DNA of 64,000 bases. It comes from Isoetes taiwanensis. Lineage: Eukaryota; Streptophyta; Lycopodiopsida; Isoetales; Isoetaceae. This document shows, piece by piece, positions 34,240-45,900 of the stretch; position 1 is the stretch's first letter; each line of letters begins with the position of its first letter. The notes under the pieces were generated by a model. That model saw only the letters and a program-made list of their open reading frames with translations, was not told the DNA's origin and did no database searches. The position numbers and the translations under genes were made by a program. The DNA lies in the NCBI GenBank assembly GCA_021234155.1, contig JAJEKV010000016.1, positions 2,352,603 to 2,416,602 of the forward strand, given 5' to 3'.

Positions 34240-34890
34240 AAAATATCATATATTCCAATAAAACATTAAGGGATCAATCCATGTTTTTCCACGATTTAAC
34301 AAGGTGTGGTTCCATGTCACCGTTCTATCCAGTTCTGGCCTTGAATCTAACACTTCACCCACCGTCATCCCCATAGCCAAATTATGCATAATAGACACAA
34401 ACTTCACCAGAAAAATCATTCTGTCCCAAAGTTTTTTGGATCGTAAGATGGTGGATTCGGGGCTTTGTGTTTGATTGTAGAAGCATTTGAGAGCATCATC
34501 ATCCACTATGATTATATCATCCTTATTCTCGATACCAAGTTCGGCCCATCATGTTACTCAAGTGTTTGATGAAGATAGGTTTGCCCGTTGGATCCTTGGG
34601 ATTAGTGAACTTCACACATTTGTTCTGATCCCAAAGGGTCAACCAATTTCTCACGATTTCCCCAGTGCCTCCAAAGTATCCTTGATGTTCCTTAGTTCCA
34701 TGGATGACCAAATACCAACTCGAAATAACCTGAATGCCTCTGCCTAGCATCTCCTTCAAGCGCGCCATGGATAGATCCACTTGGTGTTTGATTCTACCGG
34801 TGTCCGATGAAACCGTTTCTCTAGCCACTTTATTTTTTGGAAAAGTCTTGCAAAGGACTCCATTTAGGTCGAACACCACAACCTTCTTAG
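34240..34890 (-). pseudogene. FCP1/NLI-interacting-factor-like phosphatase fragment
   Basis: The minus-strand reading starts after a possible acceptor (gtttctaag, about 34,890) with VVVFDLNGVLCKTF. This is the motif I position of HAD-type FCP1-like phosphatases, with Asn-Gly in place of the second catalytic Asp. After a frameshift near 34,530 it continues DDIIIVDDDALKCFYNQTQ, an acidic motif IV-like DDD. Between them is NKCVKFTNPKDPTGKPIF. Members of this family act on phosphoproteins such as RNA polymerase II tails, but the second Asp is missing here, so catalysis is doubtful. The fragment lies close to the left end of the 17.3-kb element and may be captured cargo or the last exons of the upstream minus-strand gene. 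Confidence 0.5.
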
Positions 34891-34967
34891 AAACGCAATG
34901 GAAGTCAAAACATCAAACATGTATCCTGGCCAGCAAGATACGATAACACAAACAATACAAACGCAGC

Positions 34968-35436
34968 TAAGCGTGATTTGAAATAGTCATAACCAAATCG
35001 CCGGGCGCGGATTTAGTTTGACAACTAAAAATAATCAAAGACGCCATGCGATTTAATTCAAAGGTAATACAAATTAAATCACGCTGCGTATTATTTTCGT
35101 CGGCAAGGCCATACCTATCATCTCAGGCCATTTGCAGTCATCGGCTATTCTCCCTCCGCCACTCTTTTAATCTTCGTCTTCTTCCATTTGTTAGAATTGT
35201 TATTTTCTATTAGTTCACAAGGCCCTTCACAATTCGACATTATTTTACTATTGATTTGGCAAACCCGTGGAATCACTAGAGCCGCCTTCGTTGCCTTCAT
35301 TTTCGGTTTCCCTCAATTATTTCATTGTTAACCTGCGGAATCTACTCTATTGTTGCTTGCATCACCCGCAATGTGGGCAAGGATATTCCCTAAGTTCAGC
35401 CGCCATCAAAGATTACTTTGAGCAACCAGTTTAGCA
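34968..35436. other. Gap between the two minus-strand coding regions
   Basis: Compositionally mixed sequence with no supported frame. It could be intron or spacer between the ParB-like gene and the FCP1-like fragment. Confidence 0.4.
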
Positions 35437-38400
35437 GCTATTTGTTCATTACCGCTTTCTTCGTGCTGCAGTTACTAGTTCCTCTCCGTGAGCAACGCCC
35501 ACTTTCGAATTGGACAAGTCTACTTAGACTTTTGATTGCTGATGATTTCAGGTTGCCATAAGGGCCTTTAGGAGACTTGGCAAGCACATGCATGAGGAAT
35601 GGTTCAAGAAAGTCTTTGGCCTGCTCATCACTCACAAAGCAGTGACATCTTCTTGCACCCATAAGAGCCTCTCCGGGCAATATAACCTCCAACATGAAGC
35701 TCCAAGTGTGTTGTATCAATTGGAGCAAATGCCTCGACGAGGTAAGCAGCCATAGACGGGGGAAATCCATTTTCCCTTCTCCTTAGTTTGTAGCTCGTAC
35801 TTGATTTCCCCACTTAGGAGGGGGTCCCGATCCTCATCCTCTTCTGACTCATCCCTGTTTTGACTGATCCTGATCCGTATGAAAGAATATAGTTCTTAAG
35901 TCTCGATCATCTAGAAGAAAACATTCCCATGCACTGCTATTGTCACCCTTGGCCTTAGCAATATCATATTCCTCGTCTGACAGATGGATATCATAATAAA
36001 GATCACATGTGCCATCTTCCGTTCTGTTCGCAGCTCATTATCCTTAACATCATATATTAGGCATCCCTCCCTAATAACTTTGAGGCACTCCAGATCATGA
36101 GCAGCAGATAGTGCATGCAGATGTGACTCACCTGAAGGACAAACGATGACAATAGTGAAGGACCTCTCAGTTGTCAATCCTATACAGCTGGTAAAGAAGC
36201 TACTGTAGTCCTTCTGGTTCATGCCCATATCTCCTCTCCCACCCTCGCCTGTCCAACACAAAGAGTGATATATTTTAAGGCCGAAGTTGAATCGGCAAGA
36301 GACCTTTGTACCCAATGGAGAACTTCGGATGTTGTCGCCTTCTCCAATAATCTTCTTCACAGGGCCACTTTTCTTCTCAACTCAGCCAAGACCTTAGGGG
36401 TAGAGTCTCCTTATGTTTTGTATTTTTAGCCTTCCAATTCTTTAGGAAGTCCTTTGACCGAATACAAACTTCTTGATGTCATCATTATCGACCTTGTATT
36501 TGTCCAAAGAATCCAATTTCAGATAATGCCACATCCCCCGATAGCCTTTGTAACTCAGCTCCTACAGCTGACTTCATTGTACGTACATCCTTTACATGAC
36601 TGCAGCACTCAACGAAGGACATCCTATCCTTGGTGAAAGCACCCTTCTTGTATAAGACTTCCTTTTTTAATCGGGTCTAAAACTCCAAATGGTCTCCGGC
36701 GTCGCCTAGCCCCCGAAGTCTTTCTCATCTCTCATCACATTCAAGTCAAAGATGCTTACATCAACAGAGGCACCCTACCCATAGTATCCGCAGCTTCCCT
36801 TGTGCATAAGCGCCCTGCATTCATTCCACTTGAGCCATAATGCCTCCTTACAAAACACAATCTTATAATGAGTCTGTTGGTCCCGACTGGGCCGGATGAG
36901 CTTTAAGGATCTCGCAATGTCATCACCACCTTTTTCTTTGATTTTCTTGCGTCTTCTTCTTCTCTCAGATAATTGTTCCATGCGACATGAGTCCGCTCCA
37001 GCAGCTTGAATGCCTCGGACTTTGACCCGCCTGCCCTCGGTGGGCAATGGGCAGCCATATTCCACCCATCGCTGACGGGCGTGCGCAGCTTGTTCAACGT
37101 ATGGACCGCAATAGTACGCACATTGAATCAGTATCATAGAATAGAAACACGGGCGGATTTGAATAGAATTGATGAAGAGAAAAATCACGCCTGGCGTGAA
37201 ATGAATAAAGTTATTACGGAATATTGCCAGCGCAGTTAATCAAACCAATTCCACGCCAGCGTGTTTTCAATCAATGGAATTACGCGTGCGTGTTTTCAAA
37301 TCAATTGGTTGACTTGAAAACACGCCCGGCGGAATTGATTGATTTCAAAACACCGGGCGTGAATTGGTTTGATTTGAAAGCACGCCCGGCGTGAATACAA
37401 TTTATGAAACCAGTTGATTACCTTTTGTATAGAAATGTCTTCCCATTTCATTCAAAGTTGCACTAATCTCAACCCAAATCTGCAGTGAAGTATTGGCATC
37501 CAAGATAATGACACCTCCTATACGCATAGTGATTGTAGAACACTTTTTGGCCTGTTTGTTTCCTGCCCGATGATGGCCTTTTGTGCCTCAACGAATGTTG
37601 CCCGTCGATGATGACATATTTAATATCATCACTTGATAATAGCTCCTCGGACGTTCGGCCCACACAAAGCAGCTTGTTCGAGATCATATCCCAAGGTAGC
37701 ACATCCGGCATAGGCATTTGACCTCGATTACTAATCATGCTCAACAATCTCCATGGCATGTGCCGGATCATATCTCCCCGCTAACATAAATGGAGCTTGG
37801 TGAACGGATGAGGGACTTCACATGGATCGCAAAGTTTCCTTAAGACCCAATGGATAATGGTGGTGCATTTATTCAAATTTTGTTCATGGCCTCTAGCCGC
37901 TTTACTGGGTCTGCTTCATTCTCAAAAACAAGCCTCCATGCCTTCGACAACCGCAGTTGAACATTCTTCCCTAGATCTAGGACCCTTTTAGAAGCTTTCA
38001 AGTCGCTAATTCCCCTAGCTTGCCGCAAATAGTGACTTGGTGTCGGTTTTAGTGAACATGCCTCTACGCATACCAGAACTCCTTGGCAAATAGATATTGG
38101 CGAATCGCTACATTGGTTGGCCAACCATACTTAAAACATGTCTCGCCGCTCACATCTGGCTCTTCATGAACGTATCCTTGTATGCGTGAGCTCTACAAAG
38201 GAGTAAGTCCGAAAGCAGATCTTTCTTCGCTTCGCGGTAATCTCCAAGAGCAATTTGCGCGGGTGTCATCCTCTTCCTCACAAGAGATTAGGATCCCTTG
38301 TTTGGCCATCTTGTCGCTTCCTTTTTCCTCGAGAAGAGAGTTAAGTCGAAGCTTGCCATTTGTCTTGGCAAGGTCAACGCACCACTCGGCACCCTCGCCC

Positions 38401-39135
38401 ATTTCCTCTTCGTATGTGCGGTGGTCGTTGGTTGCTATAAGAATCGGCCCCTTCATCATCTAAGGTGAGATCATATGGTACCGCGATCCGGTCGCCCGCC
38501 CTTGCTTTTTGGACAGGATTAGAACCCGAATTAGTAGGGTTTTCTTCCTCTTGAGCACCGCAAATGAAGATGAGCACTTTTTAGAGTACTTTTCAGAACA
38601 AGAGATCACGCCATGCATTTAAACCTAAATTAGTACAAATCACTTTGGCTTGTTGGTATCTCCTATTATTGACCATGCTATGCTAATTTGAAACTAAATT
38701 ATTTTGCATCCACATTTTAAGCTACATACCCTTCATGAATCCATATTTCACACTATTTAACCTCATTGAACATTGCTATCTCCAACCTGCCTAACACCGC
38801 TTATATTCTATATATAAAACAGAGCAAAATTATGTTCTACAGAACGGACAATCAGAGCATTAATTGATGTTAATACTTAAAATTCATGCAAAGCATAATA
38901 ACTCAAACTCATGCAAAGCATATTAAGTGAAAGGAAATATCTCAAATTCATGCAAGCATAATACTTCCACACGAGCAGTGTATTCTGTGGCAAATTAAAT
39001 ACCTTGAATAGGGTTCGCGGTATTCGTGGTATTCCGATCAACGCCCAAAACTTGAGAAGAGCGGGTTTAGAGATTCCTCTTCCACCGCCTCCTTCGCCTG
39101 GGCCCGCCTCGACCTCGATTCGCTTTAGAAGACAT
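35437..39135 (-). pseudogene. Large split gene with RG-rich N-terminus and DGQHS (ParB-like) motif; possible methyltransferase-like region
   Basis: Start ATG at 39,133-39,135 gives MSSKANRGRGGP. With one frame correction exon 1 continues GGGRGISKPALLKFWALIG and ends at a donor (AAG|GTATTT, exon end 39,003). Downstream minus-strand text includes NPTNSGSNPVQKARAGDR (about 38,540), EGAEWCVDLAKTNGKLRL (about 38,395-38,345), DDIKYVIIDGQHSL (about 37,625-37,585), ERTHVAWNNYLREEEDARK (about 36,995), QKDYSSFFTSCIG (about 36,215), and YLVEAFAPIDTTHLELHVGG (about 35,740-35,685). DGQHS recalls the DGQHR motif of ParB/sulfiredoxin-type domains. The late VGG segment vaguely resembles the first motif of DNA methyltransferases, which is weak. 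At least five frameshifts are needed. A palindrome array interrupts it at 37,185-37,400. Confidence 0.45.
37185..37400. repeat. Array of CACGCC..GGCGTG palindromes
   Basis: At least five palindromic or half-palindromic cores (cacgcctggcgtg, cacgccagcgtg, acgcgtgcgtg, cacgcccggcg, caccgggcgtg, cacgcccggcgtg) are spaced 25-50 bp apart, separated by aat..att/ttttcaa spacers. They interrupt the minus-strand reading. Single copies recur at about 40,744, 41,543 and 47,768. Confidence 0.75.
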
Positions 39136-39473
39136 CTCCGAGTCGCCTAGTAACAGAGTCGAAGGTCGCTTCTGATACGCTACCGAAAGCTGCTCGAAGA
39201 AATAGCTTTTTCTACCTGTACGAGAAATAGAGAAATTTGAATTTCAAGAAAACACAAAATGCAGTTTCGAAATATTCTTGACACATACAAATAATAATGA
39301 CGAAGACCCATTCACCGACTTCTTTCATTAAGTTTTTAAAATCCCGCCAAATTTATCCCGCCAAACGTAGTTAACCTAATCTTTCTTCTAATTCGAATTT
39401 TCCCGACCGCCAGTTTTTCCATAGCCTTCACTTCTCAAATCAGCTTCGGAGACTCAAATCAGCTTTCTCAAGA
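39136..39473. promoter_or_regulatory. Divergent promoter with two E2F-type sites
   Basis: This 338-bp region separates a minus-strand start (39,135) from a plus-strand start (39,474). It contains two copies of atcccgccaaa (39,341-39,351 and 39,355-39,365). On the minus strand each reads TTTGGCGGGAT, fitting the plant E2F consensus WTTSSCSS. A related tttcccg lies near 39,402. E2F sites usually give S-phase expression. No TATA box is obvious on either side. Confidence 0.55.
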
Positions 39474-39811
39474 ATGGCTACTGCACTGCAGGTACTCATC
39501 TCATTCCAATAGCTTGAACATTAATTTCCAATAGTAGGTGTTCGAATAGCAATTTTCTGCAAATGTCGAAGATGAATGTTTCATGTTAACTACAAATCAG
39601 AAAAGGAAAGTAGGATTATGCAAGATCGACTCCATCGATCCGATCAGAACCATCATGGAATTCCGCCGGGATAAGTATGTCCGAAGTTACGTTGATTAAT
39701 CAAGGCGCTTATGGATGAAGCTTTACCTCGCAGACACCCCGGTGGGGATATGGGTTGGAGAAAGTGTTGGAACATTTGTTGCATGGCCAAGAAACCGCTT
39801 TAAAAAAGGTA
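39474..39811 (+). CDS. Small split gene fragment of unknown function
   Basis: Exon 1 is ATGGCTACTGCACTGCAG (39,474-39,491; MATALQ) followed by intron GT..AG (39,492-39,600, 109 nt). Exon 2 begins KRKVGLCKIDSIDPIRTIM and EFRRDKYVRSYVD, and then stops at about 39,699. In a neighbouring frame the text continues KALMDEALPRRHPGGDM, suggesting one frameshift, up to a possible donor (aaaaag|gtatgt at about 39,811). I do not recognise the protein. It is transcribed away from the DGQHS gene from the shared E2F-site region, so the two may be co-regulated. Further exons were not found. Confidence 0.45.
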
Positions 39812-39929
39812 TGTAACATGTATTACATTGTAGAAATATAGAAGTAGACAAAATTTGTTGTATTCATTGGAAAAAGATTACAATTGTATATAATCTGGAT
39901 AAACCGGATAAACCGGACAAAATCCGTGA

Positions 39930-40625
39930 CCATTGTTTCAAGCCCATCCATCGAGTAGCTGGGCTATCGATATTCCCATTTCCATTGCGGGCATAGTGAA
40001 TTCTTCCGTAAAACCCCAAAGAAAAAAACACTGTGCTCTAGCTCCACCACCCCCTTTGCTCCACCTCCACCTCCACCTCCTCCTCCCCGCTTCCACCTCC
40101 CGCCCATTGGTTGAACCTCCAATGCATCGGGATAGCGCATGTAGTGGTTCCATTGGTTGAGCCATCTCCATTGCATCGATACCGCCTGTGGTAGTGGTTC
40201 GTGGTTGGGGCATCCGGGCATAGAGGCTAACCACTAAGAAACGCAGCTCCTCATTTTGAATCTCGAGGCCGACGGATGCGAGATTCACTTCGATCAATGC
40301 ATGTACCGCATTCTCGAAGGATTAGATAAGAGGGCGAGCCTCCGCAGCGATTGCAAGGGCCCCGTGAGCCCAGATCTATCATTGCCCCCGCAATTTCTCG
40401 CCGCCATCATCATTACTTGATCCAAGTACTCTGGGGTTGCAAGATCGTGCTCCTCCGGTAATCGGTGCTCGGTACCGGTTCAACCGGACCGAGATTGAGC
40501 CGAAATCGAGCCGGGTCAGGTGATTGCTGGCCCAAATGTAATTCCAATCCATCTTCGTCACCAACCGGGTGATTAATGTAACCCGCATCTATCAATAGGA
40601 AGTGAGCGAGTATCGTATTCACCGG
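39930..40625 (-). CDS. Weakly supported minus-strand coding region
   Basis: Two minus-strand frames (40,413-40,622 with HPVGDEDGLELHLGQQ, and 39,938-40,297 with NLASVGLEIQNEELRFLVVS) could be pieces of one exon split by a frameshift. In between is a glycine/arginine-coding microsatellite (CCACCT)n at 40,055-40,090, which also inflates chance frames. No family is recognised. It would lie downstream of the possible first exon at 41,165-41,285. Confidence 0.25.
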
Positions 40626-41164
40626 GCGGTTATATTTCTTTATTTATAAACTTAGAAACTAAGAGACACGCCCGTGTTTAGCGTAAAAGTTGAAAGTAGG
40701 GTACAATTGTTTGCACGCCGCGGTAAACCGCTATATAGGAAAACTATACACGCCGGCGTGCATTCAAGAGCCAGCCGCGGTAAATAATTGCCCGGCCTTT
40801 ATCTATTTACTTATCTATCTCTGCAGGTTTTTTTTTTCTCCCTCCTCGGCTGAATGCACTGAAGCGCAGTATTCATGTTGAAGGCTAAGATTACCCTAAA
40901 ACACGCTTTTAGCGTGTTTCAAATATTATCTTTCAGATTTTTCTAATGCTTTCTACTACACATTCATAATAGAAACTTGCATGCAATAGCATGATTAATT
41001 CAGAAGAGAAACTCAAGAATTTACTCGAACAAAAAAAGAAGCGTATGAAGTTTATAAAAACTATTCTGGTTTTCATAAACATCATCCGCTTCCTCCGGCC
41101 GAGCAAATGCAAAAGCTTGTCTTCTTGGATTAAACTCGCCATTGAGATGATACTTAAAACTAAA

Positions 41165-41500
41165 TGAAAACTAACCTTGAGTTCGAGGTCGAAGGAGGAT
41201 AGATGCTTGTGGTTTTAATTCGAGGCTTTTCGATTCGCACCTTAGTCCTCTCGCTTTTGGTTTTAATTCTGAGTCTCCCATGTCCTCTCGGATGCTGCAT
41301 GCTACGTAACAAAAGGCGAGTCTTTTAGTAAGTTAGGAATTGTCAAAACCAAACATCTAACATTGATGAATATAAATCTGCTCACCAAGATTTGGGGACG
41401 GCGGATCCAAACACAAAGCAGGTTTAAACCGCAAATCGTGATGAAGGAAGGAAGAAAATGTAGGAACTTTGAGAGCGTAAAATGGATTTATATAGGCACA
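41165..41500 (-). CDS. Possible promoter and first exon of a minus-strand gene
   Basis: A TATATAAAT box (minus strand, about 41,484-41,492) is followed by a start at about 41,281 (MGDSELKPKARGLRCESK... then ILLRPRTQ) and a donor AAG|GTTAGT near 41,177. A similar promoter with TATATAAAT and shared flanks lies near 47,715. Product unknown. The exon is short and not independently confirmed. Confidence 0.35.
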
Positions 41501-41906
41501 ATTAGAAATAAGTTAGCGTGAATAATTGATTGCTTGAATTAACACGCCCGGGCGACGGTCTTCACTTTATACATGACATGTATATGGTATATATGGAGAA
41601 TATTGCATTTCATGCAATAAATTCTCCACGGCATTTTATTCCATTCATTGCATTCGAAAAAAAAAGAATTTCGAAATTTTATATAGGCTAAATTAAAAAT
41701 AATTTTAAAGGCAAAATTATCAAGGCTAAAAAATGACTTGTTGAGTTGGAGAATTGTTTTAGGTCGTATAGGAAAATTTCCTATACTGCTGTGATTGATT
41801 TATAGTGTTCTTTGTGACTTTGTTGACACAAATGCAGAGACAAAATTTTGGAGAAAACACTTTGGAGACAAAATGCTTGGAGAAAACAGTTTGATTTCAT
41901 TCAAAA

Positions 41907-41935
41907 CTAGTAACGGGTGCCCGGCGTTGCCGGGC
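41907..41935 (-). mobile_element. Helitron-type 3' end (hairpin + CTAG)
   Basis: On the minus strand a perfect 7-bp hairpin GCCCGGC AAC GCCGGGC (41,919-41,935) is followed by ACCCGTTA and CTAG (41,907-41,910), then T. This is the classic Helitron 3' terminus, a hairpin shortly before CTRR with insertion at A/T. The paralogous flank near 47,066-47,080 reads tcattcaaaattgatatg without the element. The 5' end was not located, so the Helitron's extent (toward higher coordinates) is unknown. Confidence 0.55.
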
Positions 41936-42531
41936 ATAAATACAATTTTATTTAGACATATGTGCAATGCCTAGCTATATTTGAAGGGGAACCAAGAGAG
42001 GAATGGAAGGAGCAATGCGTAAATATGCTCCAGATTAAGCTAGGTGATTTCAACCCTTGCACATAATTCTTTTTGTTGTTAATAATCAACACATATATGT
42101 GTTGACTGTCGCAATGTAGTGGCTTCATACTGCAGAGTAATGTAATGGAGAAGGAGAGATTCATAGATTGGAGACTATAAATGGAGTTGTTTAGATTAAG
42201 GACAAATGATGGTTTACATTTGTTAATATATGGCCAATGCCCAGCCTCATTGCAGCAAAGCTTATTGCAGTATTTGCTATACTTGAGGCTCTGCTGCAGT
42301 TCTCCCTGTGCTTGGCCCAATTTCTCCTGCAGGCAACCAAGGTAGATGTGTAATGCTCAATGGTTTACAATTTTAGAATCATAATTAGTGACCTTCTCTT
42401 GGCATTATAGGACAATGGAATGTCAGCATACGTTACTACTCTTGCTGTATACCTTGAGTCTGCATTTTTTATTTGAGCTTTACATGCATGCAGCTCCTTT
42501 TGCTCCAAGTGTGCTTTATATTGTTGCTCTT

Positions 42532-42799
42532 CTTGCAATATATGGAAGGCATAAGAAGCCATGATTAATTGAATTTAGAATGTTGATGTTAATTTGATCC
42601 TCCAATTTCTCATAGGAGCTTTGATGTTGCCCCAAGATAACTTGCAATATATGGAAGGCATAAGATGTCATGATTAATTGAATTTAGAATGTTGATGTTA
42701 ATTTGATCCCCTGGTTTCTCATAGCAGCTTTGATGCTTGAATTTAGAATGTTGATGTTAATTTGATCCCCCAGTTTCTCATAGGAGCTTTGATGTTGCC
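42532..42799. repeat. Minisatellite, three units of 62-109 bp
   Basis: Units at 42,532-42,640, 42,641-42,737 and 42,738-42,799 share tgaatttagaatgttgatgt and tttctcata.gagctttgatg. A smaller pair (cataagatgct.ttctttttca) lies at about 42,847 and 42,931. Confidence 0.8.
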
Positions 42800-42949
42800 T
42801 ACATGTAAAAGGGAGAAATGCTTGTATTGCAATGTGTTGTTTATGCCATAAGATGCTATTCTTTTTCAAGTTTTTCCTGAAAGTTTTTCTAGTTTTTCTT
42901 TAAGACTTATTTCTAATGCTCAGAATTTGTCCATAAGATGCTGTTCTTT

Positions 42950-45900
42950 TTCAGGTTAGTTTTCCTGTTTTAAGTTTTTCTAGGAGACCAGGTTGCTGAG
43001 GTTAGCTTGCCTTCGCGGGGTTGCGACCCTTTGTCCCAGCCAACAGCAATCCAAGGACGCATACCCAGACAGAAGCTGAGTTCCCATTCACGACCCATAA
43101 ACAAAACTTCCATACCAAGGATTGCTTTGAATTATTTGCTATGCACGTGAAATACAGATACAAATCATGTTTCATCTTTTCGCTTCTGGAGACAATTACA
43201 ATTACATCTATTTGTAGGTGCTCTAGCTACCTTTATGCAAACATGCAGGTAATAAGAGTGTACTACTGCAACACAACAGAACTTGCAACACAATAGAGTT
43301 GGCCATATTTCCTGCAAGAGGACCAAAAACATCCCTTCAACGGATTACACAATACCTTTGCTGGAAATCACAACAGAATGATAGGTTTTTGAAACAAATT
43401 AGCAATAGTAATTGTGGCTTAACTTTTGGCTTTATAAACAACCTGTGCCCCTTGATTTCCACCCTGTAGCAGAACGATCAGCAACAAAAATGAAGAACAG
43501 AATATGCATTAAGATTATAAATGCCAAATAATGTAAATTTTTGGAGCAGACTATCAAGCTTCGTGTGGTTGTTAATGCAACAAAAGGTGTGACAGTTAAT
43601 GCAATGAACATGAGCACAAAATGTAAGATGTTTGAACCCACTGAACACTACGGAAATGGAAATCCAAAGCTGTATATTGTAATATAATTTGCTGCCTATG
43701 CCAGGGATGGAAGCAACAGATAATGTCCCTGCTATTTTCCTGCCTATGGCACAAATGGAACCATTAAGCATTACGTACCTCATGCATTGGAGAGGTGCAT
43801 TTGGTGCACTAACATTGTCGTGTTGCACTACTCTAGGTCCCACGATGCCTTTAATTTCATAGTGAGCAATTGCATTATCAGTTCCAAATGTAACTCCCAT
43901 TCACACACCTGGATTAACATCAAAGCAACAAAGAGTGAAATTATTACCTTGTGGCACTGTGGTAGCAAGACCGTCCATCATAGAGCCACACCTAGAGGAG
44001 GTACACGGCAAGATATCTGTGCACCAATTCAGAACTAAAATTCCAGAACTTCTTTGTGCACCACCTTAAAATCAGAATTGCAAAAGTTATATGTGCACCT
44101 CAAATATAGACATGCAACACTACCCAAGCGTAGGGGTCGTCTCACAACTTTGATAGGCAGTTATGCTCTCGGTATAATTTCATCAAGATGTTTATCCTAG
44201 CAGCAAACTATGAAGATGGGTTATATATAGTTAGGCAATGAAATATGGTTGTAATTTAGCAATCCAAGAACATATTAGACACATAATCTTGAACAACAAA
44301 TAGATCAAATATTATATATCAAATTCCCAAATACATTTGAAATAACTGCAAGACATACCTAGGCAATCAGATATCACCATGCGAACAGAGGTCATGGTAT
44401 TGCAAGCTCTCTGCTATAAATGTCTCTTTGTGATCGAGCAGATATAGTGATTTTTAGAAGATGAGTATGGCCACATAGCTCGTTTTAAAGTATCTGGCCA
44501 GACTCATCCTCTAAAACAGCCATGGCTAGAAAATGCTGGAACATATGGTAGTAAGGATCATAACAACGAATCAAATGAAAATCCAATAAATTGACGAACC
44601 TGGCGAATCATGCTGACATGATTCGAAACCATAATCACACATAGTACTCACCATATCTACGCATAAGACTCCAGCTTCAAGCATATCTCAAAATTCAAAA
44701 CCCTATATACCAGCAAAACAAAGAGCCGTCATATATCCTAGGATATCCGCTGTTGCCACAGAGCCTGACATGCTGCAACAAATACAGAATAAAGATCAAG
44801 CTGGTGCCAGGATCTACAGAGGTGAGCAAGAAAAATGTATAAGAGGTGTGAAGCTGAGATATACAAAGTCAATTGCATTATATCTTTTATGTTCTTACAT
44901 CAGAGACCACATGCAAATGAGATATACAAAGTCATTAGCATATTAACTATGTGTTTCTACATCAAATAGAGTGCAGGATAGCTTAATCATTAATGCTCAC
45001 CCTTGAGCTAGAGAATGTGTGCAATACGTTTCCACTCAAGTGTTGGTTAAAAACTCATGAAGCCATTGTTGTGGCGGTTCACTTATTCCATGAAGTTTGT
45101 GGCACCAGGATGTACAAATAAATTCTAAAATCAGAGTCATAATCCCAAAGAAAATTAGTATGTTAAATTCTAGCTCTATCCACATGTTGAATGCAGTCTG
45201 GCATCTTCTGCAAAAGTAATATCATGCCTGCCACTTGAAATAAGAAATCTGATGCTGCGTCTATGATTAACCACCGACCATACGCACTCTAATTAAAAGC
45301 TTCAAAAATAAAGGTTCGTAAGCAACAATAGACTCCAACCTACACATTCCATACGGGCTCTAGACAATGATGAGCTACAAAATATGAGAGCCAAAACAAC
45401 GCCCCATTTGAGAACAATGCAGGATGAAACTATATGCATCATAAAGCACAAATCACATCTCTAAAGGGTTGAAAACATGATGTTTAAGTAGACTGACCAG
45501 TCTGTAGCAGAATTCGATTCCATATAGAGCAGTATGTAGCAGAATTCCCTTCCATATAAAGCATTGAAGAGGGTAGAAACAGGCACCAGTGCCACTCAAT
45601 TGTAGAGTTGCAAGTGTAATGGTTGAAATTATAACATGCCAGCAGAAAGGATGGGTGTCAATATTATCCATTATGCACAGGATTCTACAAAACAATTAAA
45701 ATGAGGTCCATTCTAATGATATCTTAGCAAGATGATTGCCTGCTCTCATATTCTAATGATATCTTGCTAGTTCTACTCTATATTGGTGATCAAAATAAAG
45801 GCAACACATGGAGAAATGCAAACTGGCTGGCCAGAATTAGTATAAACACAGACTTTTCTCTATTCTATTCTAGCATTTCTGATTGCATCTTTTATGATAA

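Noticed and set aside
37185-37400. CRISPR-like spaced repeats
   Set aside because: The units are palindromic, vary in orientation and length, and sit in a eukaryotic transposon. No cas genes.
39933-40160. Proline/leucine/histidine-rich plus-strand frame
   Set aside because: It is a product of the CCACCT microsatellite, as is the glycine-rich antisense frame.
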